From Dokdonella_A sp040005635 (lineage in GTDB: Bacteria; Pseudomonadota; Gammaproteobacteria; Xanthomonadales; Rhodanobacteraceae), in NCBI GenBank assembly GCA_040005635.1, contig JBDTYM010000010.1, positions 1-64,000 of the forward strand: a stretch of 64,000 nucleotides of DNA. Direction: 5' to 3'. The translations under genes were made by a program, and so were the position numbers. Below are positions 45,081 to 54,197 of the stretch, in pieces (position 1 is the first letter of the stretch; every line of letters begins with the position of its first letter). A model generated the notes under the pieces. It saw nothing but the letters and a program-made list of their open reading frames with translations. It was not told where the DNA came from and did not search any database.

Positions 45081-47432
45081 CTAGCGAGGGGCTTCCAGCA
45101 GGTCGGCCGGCAGGGTTCGCTCACCGGCAAGGCGGCGCGCGCGCACCAGCGCGGCCGTCCAGGCCATGCGGTCGTGCATGGCATGCGCAACGCGCAGCTG
45201 CACCATCGCACAATCGAAGTCGAGGTCGATCCACAATGCGACGCGCGCGGCGACCGCAGCGGCTTCCTCCGTGCGCCCCGACTCCAGCAGATAATCGACC
45301 TGGTCGGTGACGACGGCCGCCAGCGTCTGCGCGATGCCCTGCTCGTCGGCCAACCTCAATGCGGCGGCGAACGTGGCGTCCGCCACCATCATGTCGTCGC
45401 GCGCCCAGGCACGATTCGCCTCGGCCAGCAGGCGCAGCGGCGTGCGCGGCGTCGGCGATTCGATCGCAGTCCGCGCACCGCTCGACGCGACGGCATCGCC
45501 GCGATCCAGCCGGCGCTGCAGGCGCGCGCGCAGCAGCGCGACCGCCGCGCGCACCGTGTCGTCGTCGGCCGATGCCTGCGGTTCCTCCGGCAGCGGCAGC
45601 AGGGTCTGCCAGGCGTCGTCTACACGACCTGCGGCCAGCTGTTGCTCGGCGCGCATCAGCTGCCAGCGTTCGCCCTCGGCACCCGCAGCCGCCTGTACGC
45701 TGCCGTCGAGCGCGTCGAGCAGGCGGCGCGCCTCTTCCTCGCGTCCGAGACTCAACAGTGATTCGACGCGATACAACGTCGTCGACAGTCGCGAACTCGG
45801 ACTGACGATGCGCGCGCGCAACGCCCATGCGCGCTCGATCGCAGCCGCCGCATCGGCGTTCTTCAATTGCGCGCGGCGTGCAACGAAGCTGAGCTGCAGG
45901 CTGTTGATCTCCTCCTGCACCATGCCGAAATCGTGGAAGCGGTCGAGCGCACGCTGCAGGTACGAGTCCGCTTGCGCCATGTGGCCGCGCAGGATTTCGA
46001 GCGCGCCGATGTCGCTGTCGACGCGCGCCACGGATCCGGCGTCGCCAGCCTTGTCGAACACGTCGCGCGCTCGCGCATAGTCGGACTGCGCGCCTTGATA
46101 GTCCTGCAGCGACGTGCGGCTGATGCCGCGGCCGAGCCAGGCGCGACCGAGCGTGATCGCATCGCCACTGGCGTCGAGCGAGGCCAGCGCGGCCGAGAAA
46201 TCGGCGCCGGCATCGGCAAAGCGTCCGCTGCGCACCGCAACCATGCCGCGCGCATTGAGCAGGCGCGCGCGGAAGTCGGCGTCGCCCTCGGCATGCGCGA
46301 GCAGATCGTCGAGCGTGGCGCGCGCCTGTTCGTAGCGACCCGCGCGGATGTCGACATCGGCCAGTTGCTGGCGCAGCAGCGGTTCATTCGCGACCAGAGT
46401 CGGATTGGATTGCAGCAGTTCGCGCGCGCGCGCAGGATCGTTCGCCAGCAACGCTGCACGCGCCTGCTGCAAAGTCAGCACCACCGCGCTGTTTTCGGCA
46501 CGGCTGTCCGGTTCGGCCAGCGGATACCCGAGCCATCCGCTGGCGCGATCGGCGAGCACGCGCAACGCAGCGAGCGGATCGTCCAGCTCGACACTGTCCT
46601 CTCGCAGCGGCGAGCCGGCCACGCGCAAGCTTGCCGTCATCCGCCACGCCGGACCGGCGTGTGTGGCCGTGATGTCGAGCATGACACCCACGCCGAGTGC
46701 ATTCGCCGGCTTCGCCAGCCGCTGCGCATCGTCACTCCCGAGCGGCGCCTCGCTCGCCTGCAACAACGCGACGGTAGCCTCGCCGGACAAGACCGGTACC
46801 TGATTGCGGCGCAGGCGTTCGACGACGACATCCATGCCGCCGAGTCGCAACCAGCGCGCGTCGCCATCGTCGACGCGGACGGGGCTCACCAGTACCAGCG
46901 CACCGCGGTTCGCGGCACGCGTGTTTAAGCTGCGCTGACGCAGCGCGAGCGCAGCCAGCATGAGCAGGATCGATGCGACAGCGGCGCCGAGCACGAAGAT
47001 CGATTGGCGCGACCTCTGCTGTCGTCTCGAGCGCGCAACCACCGCTGCGGCGCTGTGCACCGGCGCGGCGACGACGGCAGGTTGCGTATCCGCGTTCGCG
47101 GCGGGCGATCGCTCAATGTCCTCCACCTGCACGGCTTCGATCCAGCGATAGCCGAACCCCGCGACCGTGCGGATCGCGCGCTGGCTCTGGCCGTCATCGT
47201 CGACCGCACGACGGCATTGCAGGATCAGCTGCGCAAGCTGTACGTCGGATGCGGAACGGCCGTCCCACATCGCCTCGATCAATTCGTCGCGGCCGACCGC
47301 GCGCTCGTGCCGCTCGATCAAGTACAGCAGACAGGCGAACACGCGCGGTGGCAGCCCGATGAGACGATCATGCCTGCGCAACTCACGCGTCGCCGCATCG
47401 AGCCGGAACGGCGCAAAGAAATAGGTGCTCAT
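45081..47432 (-). CDS. Membrane-anchored winged-helix/TPR regulator, paralogue of the 5196-7604 gene
   Basis: A 783-residue protein. Residues 1-105 form an OmpR/PhoB-type winged helix (PFRLDAATRELRRHDRLIGL, ending GFGYRWIEAVQVE); one membrane helix spans about 144-164. The rest is TPR-like and probably periplasmic, with several tetratricopeptide-type helices such as LGRAWLGRGISRTSLQDYQG. It shares domain order, the AVGRDELIEAMW text and a LAGERTLPADLLEAP ending with the first paralogue. The start at 47432 is supported by the usual wHTH N-terminus. It follows the third regulator by 67 bp in the same direction, and the HAF gene by 137 bp downstream. Confidence 0.87.
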   Translation of the reverse strand: MSTYFFAPFRLDAATRELRRHDRLIGLPPRVFACLLYLIERHERAVGRDELIEAMWDGRSASDVQLAQLILQCRRAVDDDGQSQRAIRTVAGFGYRWIEAVQVEDIERSPAANADTQPAVVAAPVHSAAAVVARSRRQQRSRQSIFVLGAAVASILLMLAALALRQRSLNTRAANRGALVLVSPVRVDDGDARWLRLGGMDVVVERLRRNQVPVLSGEATVALLQASEAPLGSDDAQRLAKPANALGVGVMLDITATHAGPAWRMTASLRVAGSPLREDSVELDDPLAALRVLADRASGWLGYPLAEPDSRAENSAVVLTLQQARAALLANDPARARELLQSNPTLVANEPLLRQQLADVDIRAGRYEQARATLDDLLAHAEGDADFRARLLNARGMVAVRSGRFADAGADFSAALASLDASGDAITLGRAWLGRGISRTSLQDYQGAQSDYARARDVFDKAGDAGSVARVDSDIGALEILRGHMAQADSYLQRALDRFHDFGMVQEEINSLQLSFVARRAQLKNADAAAAIERAWALRARIVSPSSRLSTTLYRVESLLSLGREEEARRLLDALDGSVQAAAGAEGERWQLMRAEQQLAAGRVDDAWQTLLPLPEEPQASADDDTVRAAVALLRARLQRRLDRGDAVASSGARTAIESPTPRTPLRLLAEANRAWARDDMMVADATFAAALRLADEQGIAQTLAAVVTDQVDYLLESGRTEEAAAVAARVALWIDLDFDCAMVQLRVAHAMHDRMAWTAALVRARRLAGERTLPADLLEAPR

Positions 47433-47499
47433 CCAGCGCACGTCCGCGCGCTGCAGGACGCAGGACGGACACGAGCAACCGGCCACGCCGCCACCGATC

Positions 47500-49773
47500 T
47501 CATGGGCGCTCGTTGCTGCCCTGCAATCGATCGCGCACGGACTCGAAGCGCGGATCGTGCTCGATCAGCGCCGACGACATCATGCGGCCGGCCGGCATCG
47601 CCAGCAGCGAGCGCAGCAGCGGCACGGCCGCGTCGGCATGACCGGTGCGAATCTGGATTTCAGCCAGCGTCGCCGGGTAGTAAGGCCCATCGACGGCATC
47701 CTTGGCCACTGGCAAAAGATCGACCGCGCGCCGCCCCGCCGCGAGCGCGGCTTCGTTCTCACCCAGCCCGGCCAGTGCCAGCCCGAGCAGACTCAGCGTC
47801 GCCGGATCGTCCGGTTGCGCCTGCAGTGTCTTTGCCAGCGCGTCGCGCGCTCGCGCATACGCCCGCTGTGCATTGGCACGATCGCCCTTGAGCTCGAATG
47901 CCTGCGCACGAAACAGATCGGTCGGGGCGAAGCTCGGCGTCCACGGCGCATCGATCGACGCTGGCGCCGTGGCGAGCACACCGAGCGCGGCATCGGCGTC
48001 GTGTGCCAGCCAGGCCGCGATGAAGCGCATCGAGCTGCCGAGTCCTTCCGGATCGGCATCGCGCGGCAGCCCCGCCAGGATCGCGTTCGCGCGCTGCAGT
48101 TCGCCGGACATCATCAGGCTGAGACATTCGAACAGCGCCGCGGTCGTGCTGTCGGGATCGATCGCGCGTGCACGCTCGTAGGCGCGCTCGGCCAATGCGT
48201 ATTGGCGCATCGTGGTCAGCGTGTCGCCATGCAGGATCGCCCATTGCGCGTTGCGCGGATCGAGCGCGGCCGCGCGTTCGTAGCCGGCCACCGCCGCTGG
48301 CCAGTCGCCGCGACGGCGATTGATGTTGGCGATCGACGCATTGATGTCGGCGTTGTTCGGTAGGTCGCGCAGCGCGCGTTCGAATTCGCCGAGCGCGGTG
48401 CTGTAGTCACGCCGGCCGTAGTAGTAGACGTAGCCCATCGCCAGATGCGCCTGCGGCAGATCCGGATCGAGCGCGAGCGCGCGTTCGGCCGCCTGTTGCG
48501 CGGCGAACGCGCGCGCCGGCGTGTGCTCGATGTCGAGCCAGTAGGCATGGCTGTCCAGATACGACATCCGCGAAAGGGCGAGCGCGAAGCGCGGATCGCT
48601 TGTGATCGCCTGCTGGTAGTACGCACGCGCCTGCTGCGTCGCCGCCGCCGGACTCTTCGCGCTGCCGGACTCTATCTGCAGGGCGGCATACTCGGCCTTC
48701 AGGAAAAGATCGTAGGCGCCGGCGTTCTGCGTCGGCAGGCTCGCGACGCGGTTCGCCTCGGCCGGCATCAGCTTCGCCTGCAGAGCCAGCGCGACCTGTT
48801 CGGCGACATCGCTCTGCACCTCGAACACCTTGTCCAGTGTGCGTGTATAGGTCTGCGCCCACAGATGGCCGCCGTTGCGTCCGTCGATCAGCTGCACATT
48901 GATCAGCACCTCGTCGCCCGCCTTCTGCACGCTCCCTTCGAGTACGCTGCCGACGTCGAGCTGATGCACCACTTCGGCCAGATCGACCGGATGGCTCCTG
49001 TAGCTTTCGGTCGACATGCGCGAGACAACGCGCAGGTCGCGAATGCCGGCAAGCTTGGTCAGGATCGTGTCCTGCATGCCGCTGGCGAAATAGGCATTGT
49101 CCGGATCCGGGCTGAGGTTCTCGAACGGCAGCACGGCAATCGAACGCGGCGGCGCGGCGGGCGCGACCGGCGCAGCCGAACGTTCGCGGCTGAACCACCA
49201 CAACGCAAGCCCGAGCAGGCCGAGAGCCAACGCGGTCCATCCGAACCCGCGCCTGCTCGCGCGGCGATCACGGCCCGACGGCGTGGGTTGCTGCGACAAC
49301 GGTCGCGCTGACGCAGCGACCTCGACCATGGAGCCTGTCGCACGCTCGACCGGCTCGATCGCAGCCCGCTCCACCGGCACCGTCGACGATGACGGTGCGG
49401 CAGCGGGCTCCCACGGCGAGCCGATCACGTCCTCGTCGTTATGCACCGCCGCAATGAAGCGGTAGCCATGGCCGCGTACCGTCTCGATGTAGCGCGGGGC
49501 ATCGCCGGTATCGCCGAGCGCGCGGCGCAGCGCACTGAGGTTCCAGGTCAGGCTGTGCTCTTCGACGATCGTGTCCGGCCACAGCGCCTGGATCAACGTG
49601 TCGCGCGTCTGCAGATACCCGGCACTTTCGATCAGCGCCAGCAGCAGGTCGAACGTCTTGCGCGTCAGGCCGATGTCGCCGCCGTCACGCGACAGCCGGC
49701 GCTCGGCGACGTCCAGTCGGAACGGTCCGAAAACGTAGACGCGCCGCCTTTCTGGCGCGGATTTGAGTGGCAT
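47500..49773 (-). CDS. Winged-helix regulator with FlgO-like and TPR domains
   Basis: A 757-residue protein. Residues 10-110 form an OmpR-type winged helix (VYVFGPFRLDVAERRLSRDG); a membrane segment lies at about 178-194. A CadC-associated FlgO-like/TolB-like domain follows (SIAVLPFENLSPDPDNAYFA, RVVSRMSTESYRSHPVDLAE, VLEGSVQKAGDEVLINVQLI) to about 345. TPR repeats fill the remainder (AHLAMGYVYYYGRRDYSTAL). This domain order is common in proteobacterial one-component regulators. The start region has three 11-bp-phased repeats, possibly its own binding site. It precedes the second regulator by 67 bp. Confidence 0.88.
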   Translation of the reverse strand: MPLKSAPERRRVYVFGPFRLDVAERRLSRDGGDIGLTRKTFDLLLALIESAGYLQTRDTLIQALWPDTIVEEHSLTWNLSALRRALGDTGDAPRYIETVRGHGYRFIAAVHNDEDVIGSPWEPAAAPSSSTVPVERAAIEPVERATGSMVEVAASARPLSQQPTPSGRDRRASRRGFGWTALALGLLGLALWWFSRERSAAPVAPAAPPRSIAVLPFENLSPDPDNAYFASGMQDTILTKLAGIRDLRVVSRMSTESYRSHPVDLAEVVHQLDVGSVLEGSVQKAGDEVLINVQLIDGRNGGHLWAQTYTRTLDKVFEVQSDVAEQVALALQAKLMPAEANRVASLPTQNAGAYDLFLKAEYAALQIESGSAKSPAAATQQARAYYQQAITSDPRFALALSRMSYLDSHAYWLDIEHTPARAFAAQQAAERALALDPDLPQAHLAMGYVYYYGRRDYSTALGEFERALRDLPNNADINASIANINRRRGDWPAAVAGYERAAALDPRNAQWAILHGDTLTTMRQYALAERAYERARAIDPDSTTAALFECLSLMMSGELQRANAILAGLPRDADPEGLGSSMRFIAAWLAHDADAALGVLATAPASIDAPWTPSFAPTDLFRAQAFELKGDRANAQRAYARARDALAKTLQAQPDDPATLSLLGLALAGLGENEAALAAGRRAVDLLPVAKDAVDGPYYPATLAEIQIRTGHADAAVPLLRSLLAMPAGRMMSSALIEHDPRFESVRDRLQGSNERP

Positions 49774-49792
49774 GGTCAAGCGCGGATCACCC

Positions 49793-49825
49793 TTCACACA
49801 TAAATCACACGCGAATTACACCGCG
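49793..49825 (-). promoter_or_regulatory. Three 11-bp-phased direct repeats
   Basis: TTCACACATAA (49793-49803), ATCACACGCGA (49804-49814) and ATTACACCGCG (49815-49825) share the pattern W-T-Y-A-C-A-C at exactly 11-bp intervals, 20 to 52 bp before the winged-helix regulator start at 49773. OmpR/PhoB winged helices are known to bind such 11-bp direct repeats, so an autoregulatory operator is plausible. Confidence 0.5.
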
Positions 49826-49910
49826 TTCAGACCAGCTTGCACAGGCACTTGCGTGCACTTGCGGATATTCCTCGCTTTCCCCCTGCCATCCGCTTGCCGA
49901 GGAAACCGCC

Positions 49911-50433
49911 GTGACGTTCCAGAAATTGCCTTTTTCATTTTTTCTGCTCGCCCTCGGTGGCGGTGTCGCTTCAGCGGCGGCCGCCACGTTGCCGGCCAAC
50001 CCGGTCATGGCGACCGCGAACGTGCCGGCTGCCCTGCGCCCGGCTTACTCCCAAGCCCTCGCACGCGACGCCGGAGCCGCGTATCGGACTGGCGATAGCC
50101 GAGGTCAACGGCTGCAGCTATTGCCTGTCTGCGCACACCTACCTCGGCAAGCATGTCGCCCAACTCGACGATGCCGAGATGACCGCCAATCGCAACGGTG
50201 CATCGAACGATCCGATGGCCGATGCCGCCGTGCGCTTCGCGGTGAAGGTGGCGCGCGAGCGCGGCCACGTCGGCGAGGACGATCTACGCGCTGTCAAGCT
50301 CGCCGGCTACGACGATGCGCAGGTGATCGAAATCGTACTGCACGTCGCGCTCAACACCTGGACGAACTACATCAACGAAGTGGCCAAGACCGAGATCGAC
50401 TTTCCGCTCGTGCCCGCGCGCAAGGCGGCCTGA
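49911..50433 (+). pseudogene. Frameshifted AhpD/carboxymuconolactone-decarboxylase-like gene
   Basis: The good coding frame ending at 50433 contains RIGLAIAEVNGCSYCLSAHT (peroxidatic C-S-Y-C), AVRFAVKVARERGHV and NTWTNYINEVAKTEIDF, the signature of an AhpD-like CMD protein. Upstream, that frame is arginine-rich with no natural start. A different frame, starting at GTG 49911 with GAGGAAAC before it, reads through a hydrophobic stretch to NVPAALRPAYSQALARDAGA, which resembles the missing N-terminal part. The shift falls near 50075-50090. The hydrophobic start may be a signal peptide or an unrelated fusion. Probably non-functional unless frameshifted in translation. Confidence 0.6.
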
Positions 50434-50595
50434 CCGCTCACGCGTCTTGCCGGCGACGCGCGGCCGTCGCCGGCAGCCGCTACACCCATTCCGGCCGCCG
50501 GGTGTGAACGCGGTGGATATCGGCGAGGAACGCGCGTTGGCAATCGCAACAACGAGCTACTAGGCTCGACGCAACCCCGTCGCCACGCAGTCACC

Positions 50596-51156
50596 ATGTC
50601 CATCACCGACTTTCGCATCACCCTGCCCGCCTGGATCGACGATGAAGTCGCTCGCGTGCATGTCTATGCCGACGACGAGGCACGTGTCGATCTCGCGATC
50701 CGCCTCGCACGGCGCAATATCGACGAGGGCACGGGCGGACCTTTCGGCGCGGCCATCTTCGACGGCGACGGCCACGTCGTTGCCGCCGCAGTCAACCGCG
50801 TGCTGCCACAGCATTGCTCCGCGGCGCATGCTGAGATCGTGGCGTTTTCGATCGCGCAGGCGCGCCTGCAGCGCGCGCGACTCAACGAGGACGGCCGCGC
50901 GTACGTCCTCGCGACGAGCGCGCAGCCTTGCTCGATGTGCTACGGCGCCAGCTTCTGGGCCGGTATCGACGGCATCCTGATCGGTGCGCGCAGCGAGGAC
51001 GTGATGGAACTCAGCGAGTTCGACGAAGGGCCGTTGCCGTCGGACTGGATCGGCGAACTCGCCGCGCGCGGCATCGGCGTGCGCCGCGACATCCTGCGCG
51101 AGCGCGCACGCGCCGTGTTCGTGCGCTATGCCGAATTGTCCGGCGCGAGCTACTGA
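50596..51156 (+). CDS. Nucleoside deaminase (guanine/cytidine deaminase fold)
   Basis: A 186-residue zinc-dependent deaminase. Zinc ligands H78-A-E80 (CSAAHAEIVAF) and P111-C112-S-M-C115 (PCSMC) are complete, with E80 as the proton shuttle. Family members deaminate guanine, cytosine or related bases; the closing RYAELSGASY resembles the GuaD-like group, but the substrate is unproved. ATG 50596 fits; the GH44 gene converges 8 bp away. Confidence 0.9.
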   Translation: MSITDFRITLPAWIDDEVARVHVYADDEARVDLAIRLARRNIDEGTGGPFGAAIFDGDGHVVAAAVNRVLPQHCSAAHAEIVAFSIAQARLQRARLNEDGRAYVLATSAQPCSMCYGASFWAGIDGILIGARSEDVMELSEFDEGPLPSDWIGELAARGIGVRRDILRERARAVFVRYAELSGASY

Positions 51157-51164
51157 ACGCGACG

Positions 51165-52859
51165 CTAGTCGAAGCCGTTCGCGAATATCGAATCGCTGCC
51201 ATTGACGACGAGCAGGTTTGCCGACATCGACGGCAACGCGCTCAGGGCCAGCGCGGTTCCGCTGATCGTGCCACTCGTGATCAGGTGCACCGCATGATCG
51301 GCATCGAAGCCGTACAGCGACCAGCTGCCACTATGCGACGTATCGAAACTCACGCTGACGTCATGCGCCGACGTGTCCTTGTTGGTCAGCAACAGTGCCG
51401 TGCGCGCGCCCGACAGGAACGCGTAGGCACCGATCTGGTCGACGTTCGCACTGGTCGCGGCAATGCTGCTGCCGGCGACCTTCGCGCCGGCACCGTCGTA
51501 GTCGAGGAACAGCGTGAAGGCGCGTTCGACGCGGCTGTTCGCCGCCGGCGCGACCCAGCGCGTCGCAAGGTCGACGCCTTCGCGCGCAAAGATGGCGAGT
51601 GCTTCGGCCTGCGCCACCGCACCGCTGACCGTGTTGTCGTTGCCCCAGTTGTATTCGGTGATCGCGAGCCGGGTGCCAGGGCAATACTGGTCGATCCATG
51701 TGCGCACGCGTGGAATCAGGTCCGGTTTGTCGTAGTGATTGGCGTCGCCATCGCCGAGATCGGAAATCCATGAATCGGATACCCAATCCGGGTCGTACAG
51801 TTCCTTCAGCGAGGCGAGGCGACGCGCGGCGGTCGTCGGCGAGTCGTCGTCGCTGAGCGCCACACCTGAGCCTTGCGGGTAGTAGTGCAGGTCGAGCACG
51901 TCGACCGCATGCGCGCCACCGGCCAGCGGCTGCGTGCACACCTGCTGCAGATACCAGGCGACGAAAGGCAGGCCGCCATGCGCCTGACGGTCGGCGCCGT
52001 CGAGACAGTTGTCCGCCGCGGAGCCGAACAGATCGCAATAGCCCCAGGTCACCGGCCCGCTGACCGCGGCTGCCGCGTCCTGCTGCTTGATCGCCGCGCC
52101 ATAGCTGGCCGCCTTCGCCCAGGTCTCGTCATAGGTCGTCGGCGCTGGATGCACGTCACGATGAGTCGAGTTCCACAGCATCACTTCGTTGTCGAGGGCA
52201 TAGAACTTCACGCCGCCGTTCGCGGCGCCGCCGAACGTCGCTTGCAGATGAGCGACCCAGCCCTGCTGAAACGCTGCATCGACTTCGCTCGACGTATCGT
52301 GCGGATCGTTGCCGGTCAGCGGCGTACCGTTGGTGTGCACGCCATTGCCGGCATCGGGGTCGTAAAGGTCGGTTGCCTGCTGCGCGCCATACTTGTTCAC
52401 CGAGAAGCCGGCGAAATACGGATGGTTCATCGGACTATCCGCGCGCGGCGTCCAGCCGATCGTCGGGATCGTCATCAAGGCGTCGCTGCCGGCGGCACGC
52501 GCCGCGGCGACGAAGGCGTCTGCGCTGTTGCCGATCGGCGGCACCTGGGTGCGATCATCCGAATCGGGAATATTTTCATAGAAATAATCGTTCGCCGTGT
52601 TGTGCACGTCGACCTGCCAGTTGTAGCGCGTCACCGAATTGCCGCCCCAGCGTTGCAGCGTGTAGCCGATCTGCGCATTGCGCGCGGCGTCGCCGAACGC
52701 GACGCCGAAGATCAGCGGACTGAGCGGCCGCCCGAGGTTGCTTGCGTCGACGCTGATCGCGATCGCGCTTCCGCGCGGCCGCGCTGACTCGGCCGCCATG
52801 GCGTCGCCGACGACGAGCGCCAACGCGAGCGCAACAAGACAATGGGATGGGATGGGCAT
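51165..52859 (-). CDS. Secreted glycoside hydrolase family 44 with terminal DGFD-type motif
   Basis: A 564-residue endoglucanase or xyloglucanase. The signal peptide is MPIPSHCLVALALALVVGDA to about residue 22. The barrel carries catalytic E225 in YALDNEVMLW (acid/base) and E402 in ITEYNWGND (nucleophile), and the N-terminal RWGGNSVTRYNWQVD typical of GH44. A C-terminal beta domain follows. The protein ends VNGSDSIFANGFD, nearly identical in pattern to the HAF protein. The ATG at 52859 is chosen because it begins the signal peptide. It is divergent from rlmM. Confidence 0.87.
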   Translation of the reverse strand: MPIPSHCLVALALALVVGDAMAAESARPRGSAIAISVDASNLGRPLSPLIFGVAFGDAARNAQIGYTLQRWGGNSVTRYNWQVDVHNTANDYFYENIPDSDDRTQVPPIGNSADAFVAAARAAGSDALMTIPTIGWTPRADSPMNHPYFAGFSVNKYGAQQATDLYDPDAGNGVHTNGTPLTGNDPHDTSSEVDAAFQQGWVAHLQATFGGAANGGVKFYALDNEVMLWNSTHRDVHPAPTTYDETWAKAASYGAAIKQQDAAAAVSGPVTWGYCDLFGSAADNCLDGADRQAHGGLPFVAWYLQQVCTQPLAGGAHAVDVLDLHYYPQGSGVALSDDDSPTTAARRLASLKELYDPDWVSDSWISDLGDGDANHYDKPDLIPRVRTWIDQYCPGTRLAITEYNWGNDNTVSGAVAQAEALAIFAREGVDLATRWVAPAANSRVERAFTLFLDYDGAGAKVAGSSIAATSANVDQIGAYAFLSGARTALLLTNKDTSAHDVSVSFDTSHSGSWSLYGFDADHAVHLITSGTISGTALALSALPSMSANLLVVNGSDSIFANGFD

Positions 52860-53026
52860 CGGTCTTCTCCGCTGACCCTGCGACGCTAGTGCCGATGCCG
52901 GCCACAGTCCGACGATGCCGTCACAGACGACGCTGCCGCAGGCGCCACCCCGGGCGATGGCCTGCGCCGCGCTCGTCATTGGCCGCCCCGGCAGGCATCA
53001 TGCGGCGCCCCGACGACGATCCGCCG

Positions 53027-54091
53027 ATGTCCCTGCCTGCCGCTGCCAGCCTGCTCGCCTACTGCCGTCCCGGTTTCGAGGGCGAGTGCGCGCAGGAGCT
53101 CGCGGCGCACGACGCCACGCTGGGCGGCGGCGGTTATGCGCGTGCGGCGCGCGCCAGCGGTTACGTCGAATTCGTCTGCGCGGATGCCGACAACGCGACG
53201 CGGATCGCTGCCGGCGGCAGCCGCGACCTGGTCTTCGCGCGCCAGTTGCTGCATGTGTTCGCAAGTGCGCGCGAGCTGCCGCCGCGCGATCGTCTCGGCG
53301 TGCTGCTGCCGCTGATCGAGAACGATGGTCGACGCTGGTGCGACGCCTGGGTCGAGTCGCCGGACAGCGATGCCGCGCGCGAACTCGCGCCGCTCTGCCG
53401 CGGCCTGAATGCGGCACTGATCGCTGCGATGAAGCAGAAGCAATGGATCGATCGCAGTTCGCGCTGGCGCCTGCATCTTTGCATGACCGCGACTGACGCG
53501 GCGATCGTCGCTGCCGCCGATATCGCGCACGCATCGGCATGGCCCGGCGGCATTCCGCGCCTGAAATTCCCGCGCGCGGCGCCGAGCCGGTCGACGCTGA
53601 AATTGGAGGAAGCCCTGCTCGTGCTGCTCGACGACGGCGAGCGCGAACGCTGGTTGAAACCCGGCATGCGTGCGGTCGATCTCGGCGCATCGCCGGGCGG
53701 CTGGACCTGGCAGCTGGTCAATCGTTCGCTGCATGTGACCGCCGTCGACAATGGCCCGATGGATGCCACGCTGCTCGCTTCCGGCCTGGTCGATCACCTG
53801 CGCGCGGATGGTTTCCGCTACCGGCCGGCGAAGCCGGTCGACTGGCTGGTCTGCGACATGGTCGAGCAACCGCGCCGCGTAACCGAACTGATCGCGCAAT
53901 GGTTCGCGCAGGGTCACTGTCGGCACGCGATCTTCAACCTGAAGCTGCCGATGAAGAAGCGCTACGACGAAGTGCAGTTGTGCTTCGCGATCCTGCGCGA
54001 TGCCGCGACGACGGCCGGCCTGCGCCTCGATCTGCGCGCCAAGCAGCTCTATCACGATCGCGAAGAGATCACCGTATTCGCGCGCGTGTGA
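53027..54091 (+). CDS. rlmM: 23S rRNA C2498 ribose 2'-O-methyltransferase
   Basis: A 354-residue SAM-dependent RNA methyltransferase. SAM-binding motif D218-L-G-A-S-P-G-G-W226, followed by the catalytic K-D-K-E tetrad residues in VCDMVEQP, NLKLPMKKR and HDREEITVF. The N-terminal THUMP-like portion (LLAYCRPGFEGECAQELAAH) is intact. ATG 53027 is the family start; 53000 is an alternative. Confidence 0.93.
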   Translation: MSLPAAASLLAYCRPGFEGECAQELAAHDATLGGGGYARAARASGYVEFVCADADNATRIAAGGSRDLVFARQLLHVFASARELPPRDRLGVLLPLIENDGRRWCDAWVESPDSDAARELAPLCRGLNAALIAAMKQKQWIDRSSRWRLHLCMTATDAAIVAAADIAHASAWPGGIPRLKFPRAAPSRSTLKLEEALLVLLDDGERERWLKPGMRAVDLGASPGGWTWQLVNRSLHVTAVDNGPMDATLLASGLVDHLRADGFRYRPAKPVDWLVCDMVEQPRRVTELIAQWFAQGHCRHAIFNLKLPMKKRYDEVQLCFAILRDAATTAGLRLDLRAKQLYHDREEITVFARV

Positions 54092-54100
54092 GAACGCGTG

Positions 54101-54139
54101 CACGAAACGATGTAAGGACAGCTGCAGTTACACGAAACG
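54101..54139 (+). promoter_or_regulatory. Two direct repeats CACGAAACG before the nuclease gene
   Basis: CACGAAACG occurs at 54101-54109 and 54131-54139, 30 bp apart (about three helical turns), 60-100 bp before the nuclease start. The spacing suggests binding of a regulator on one face of the DNA. No known consensus is matched. Confidence 0.35.
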
Positions 54140-54197
54140 GTCAAAGCCCGCTGCTAGCGTCGCGCGCCTGTCGATGCGGCAGTCAGGAGCGGGAACC

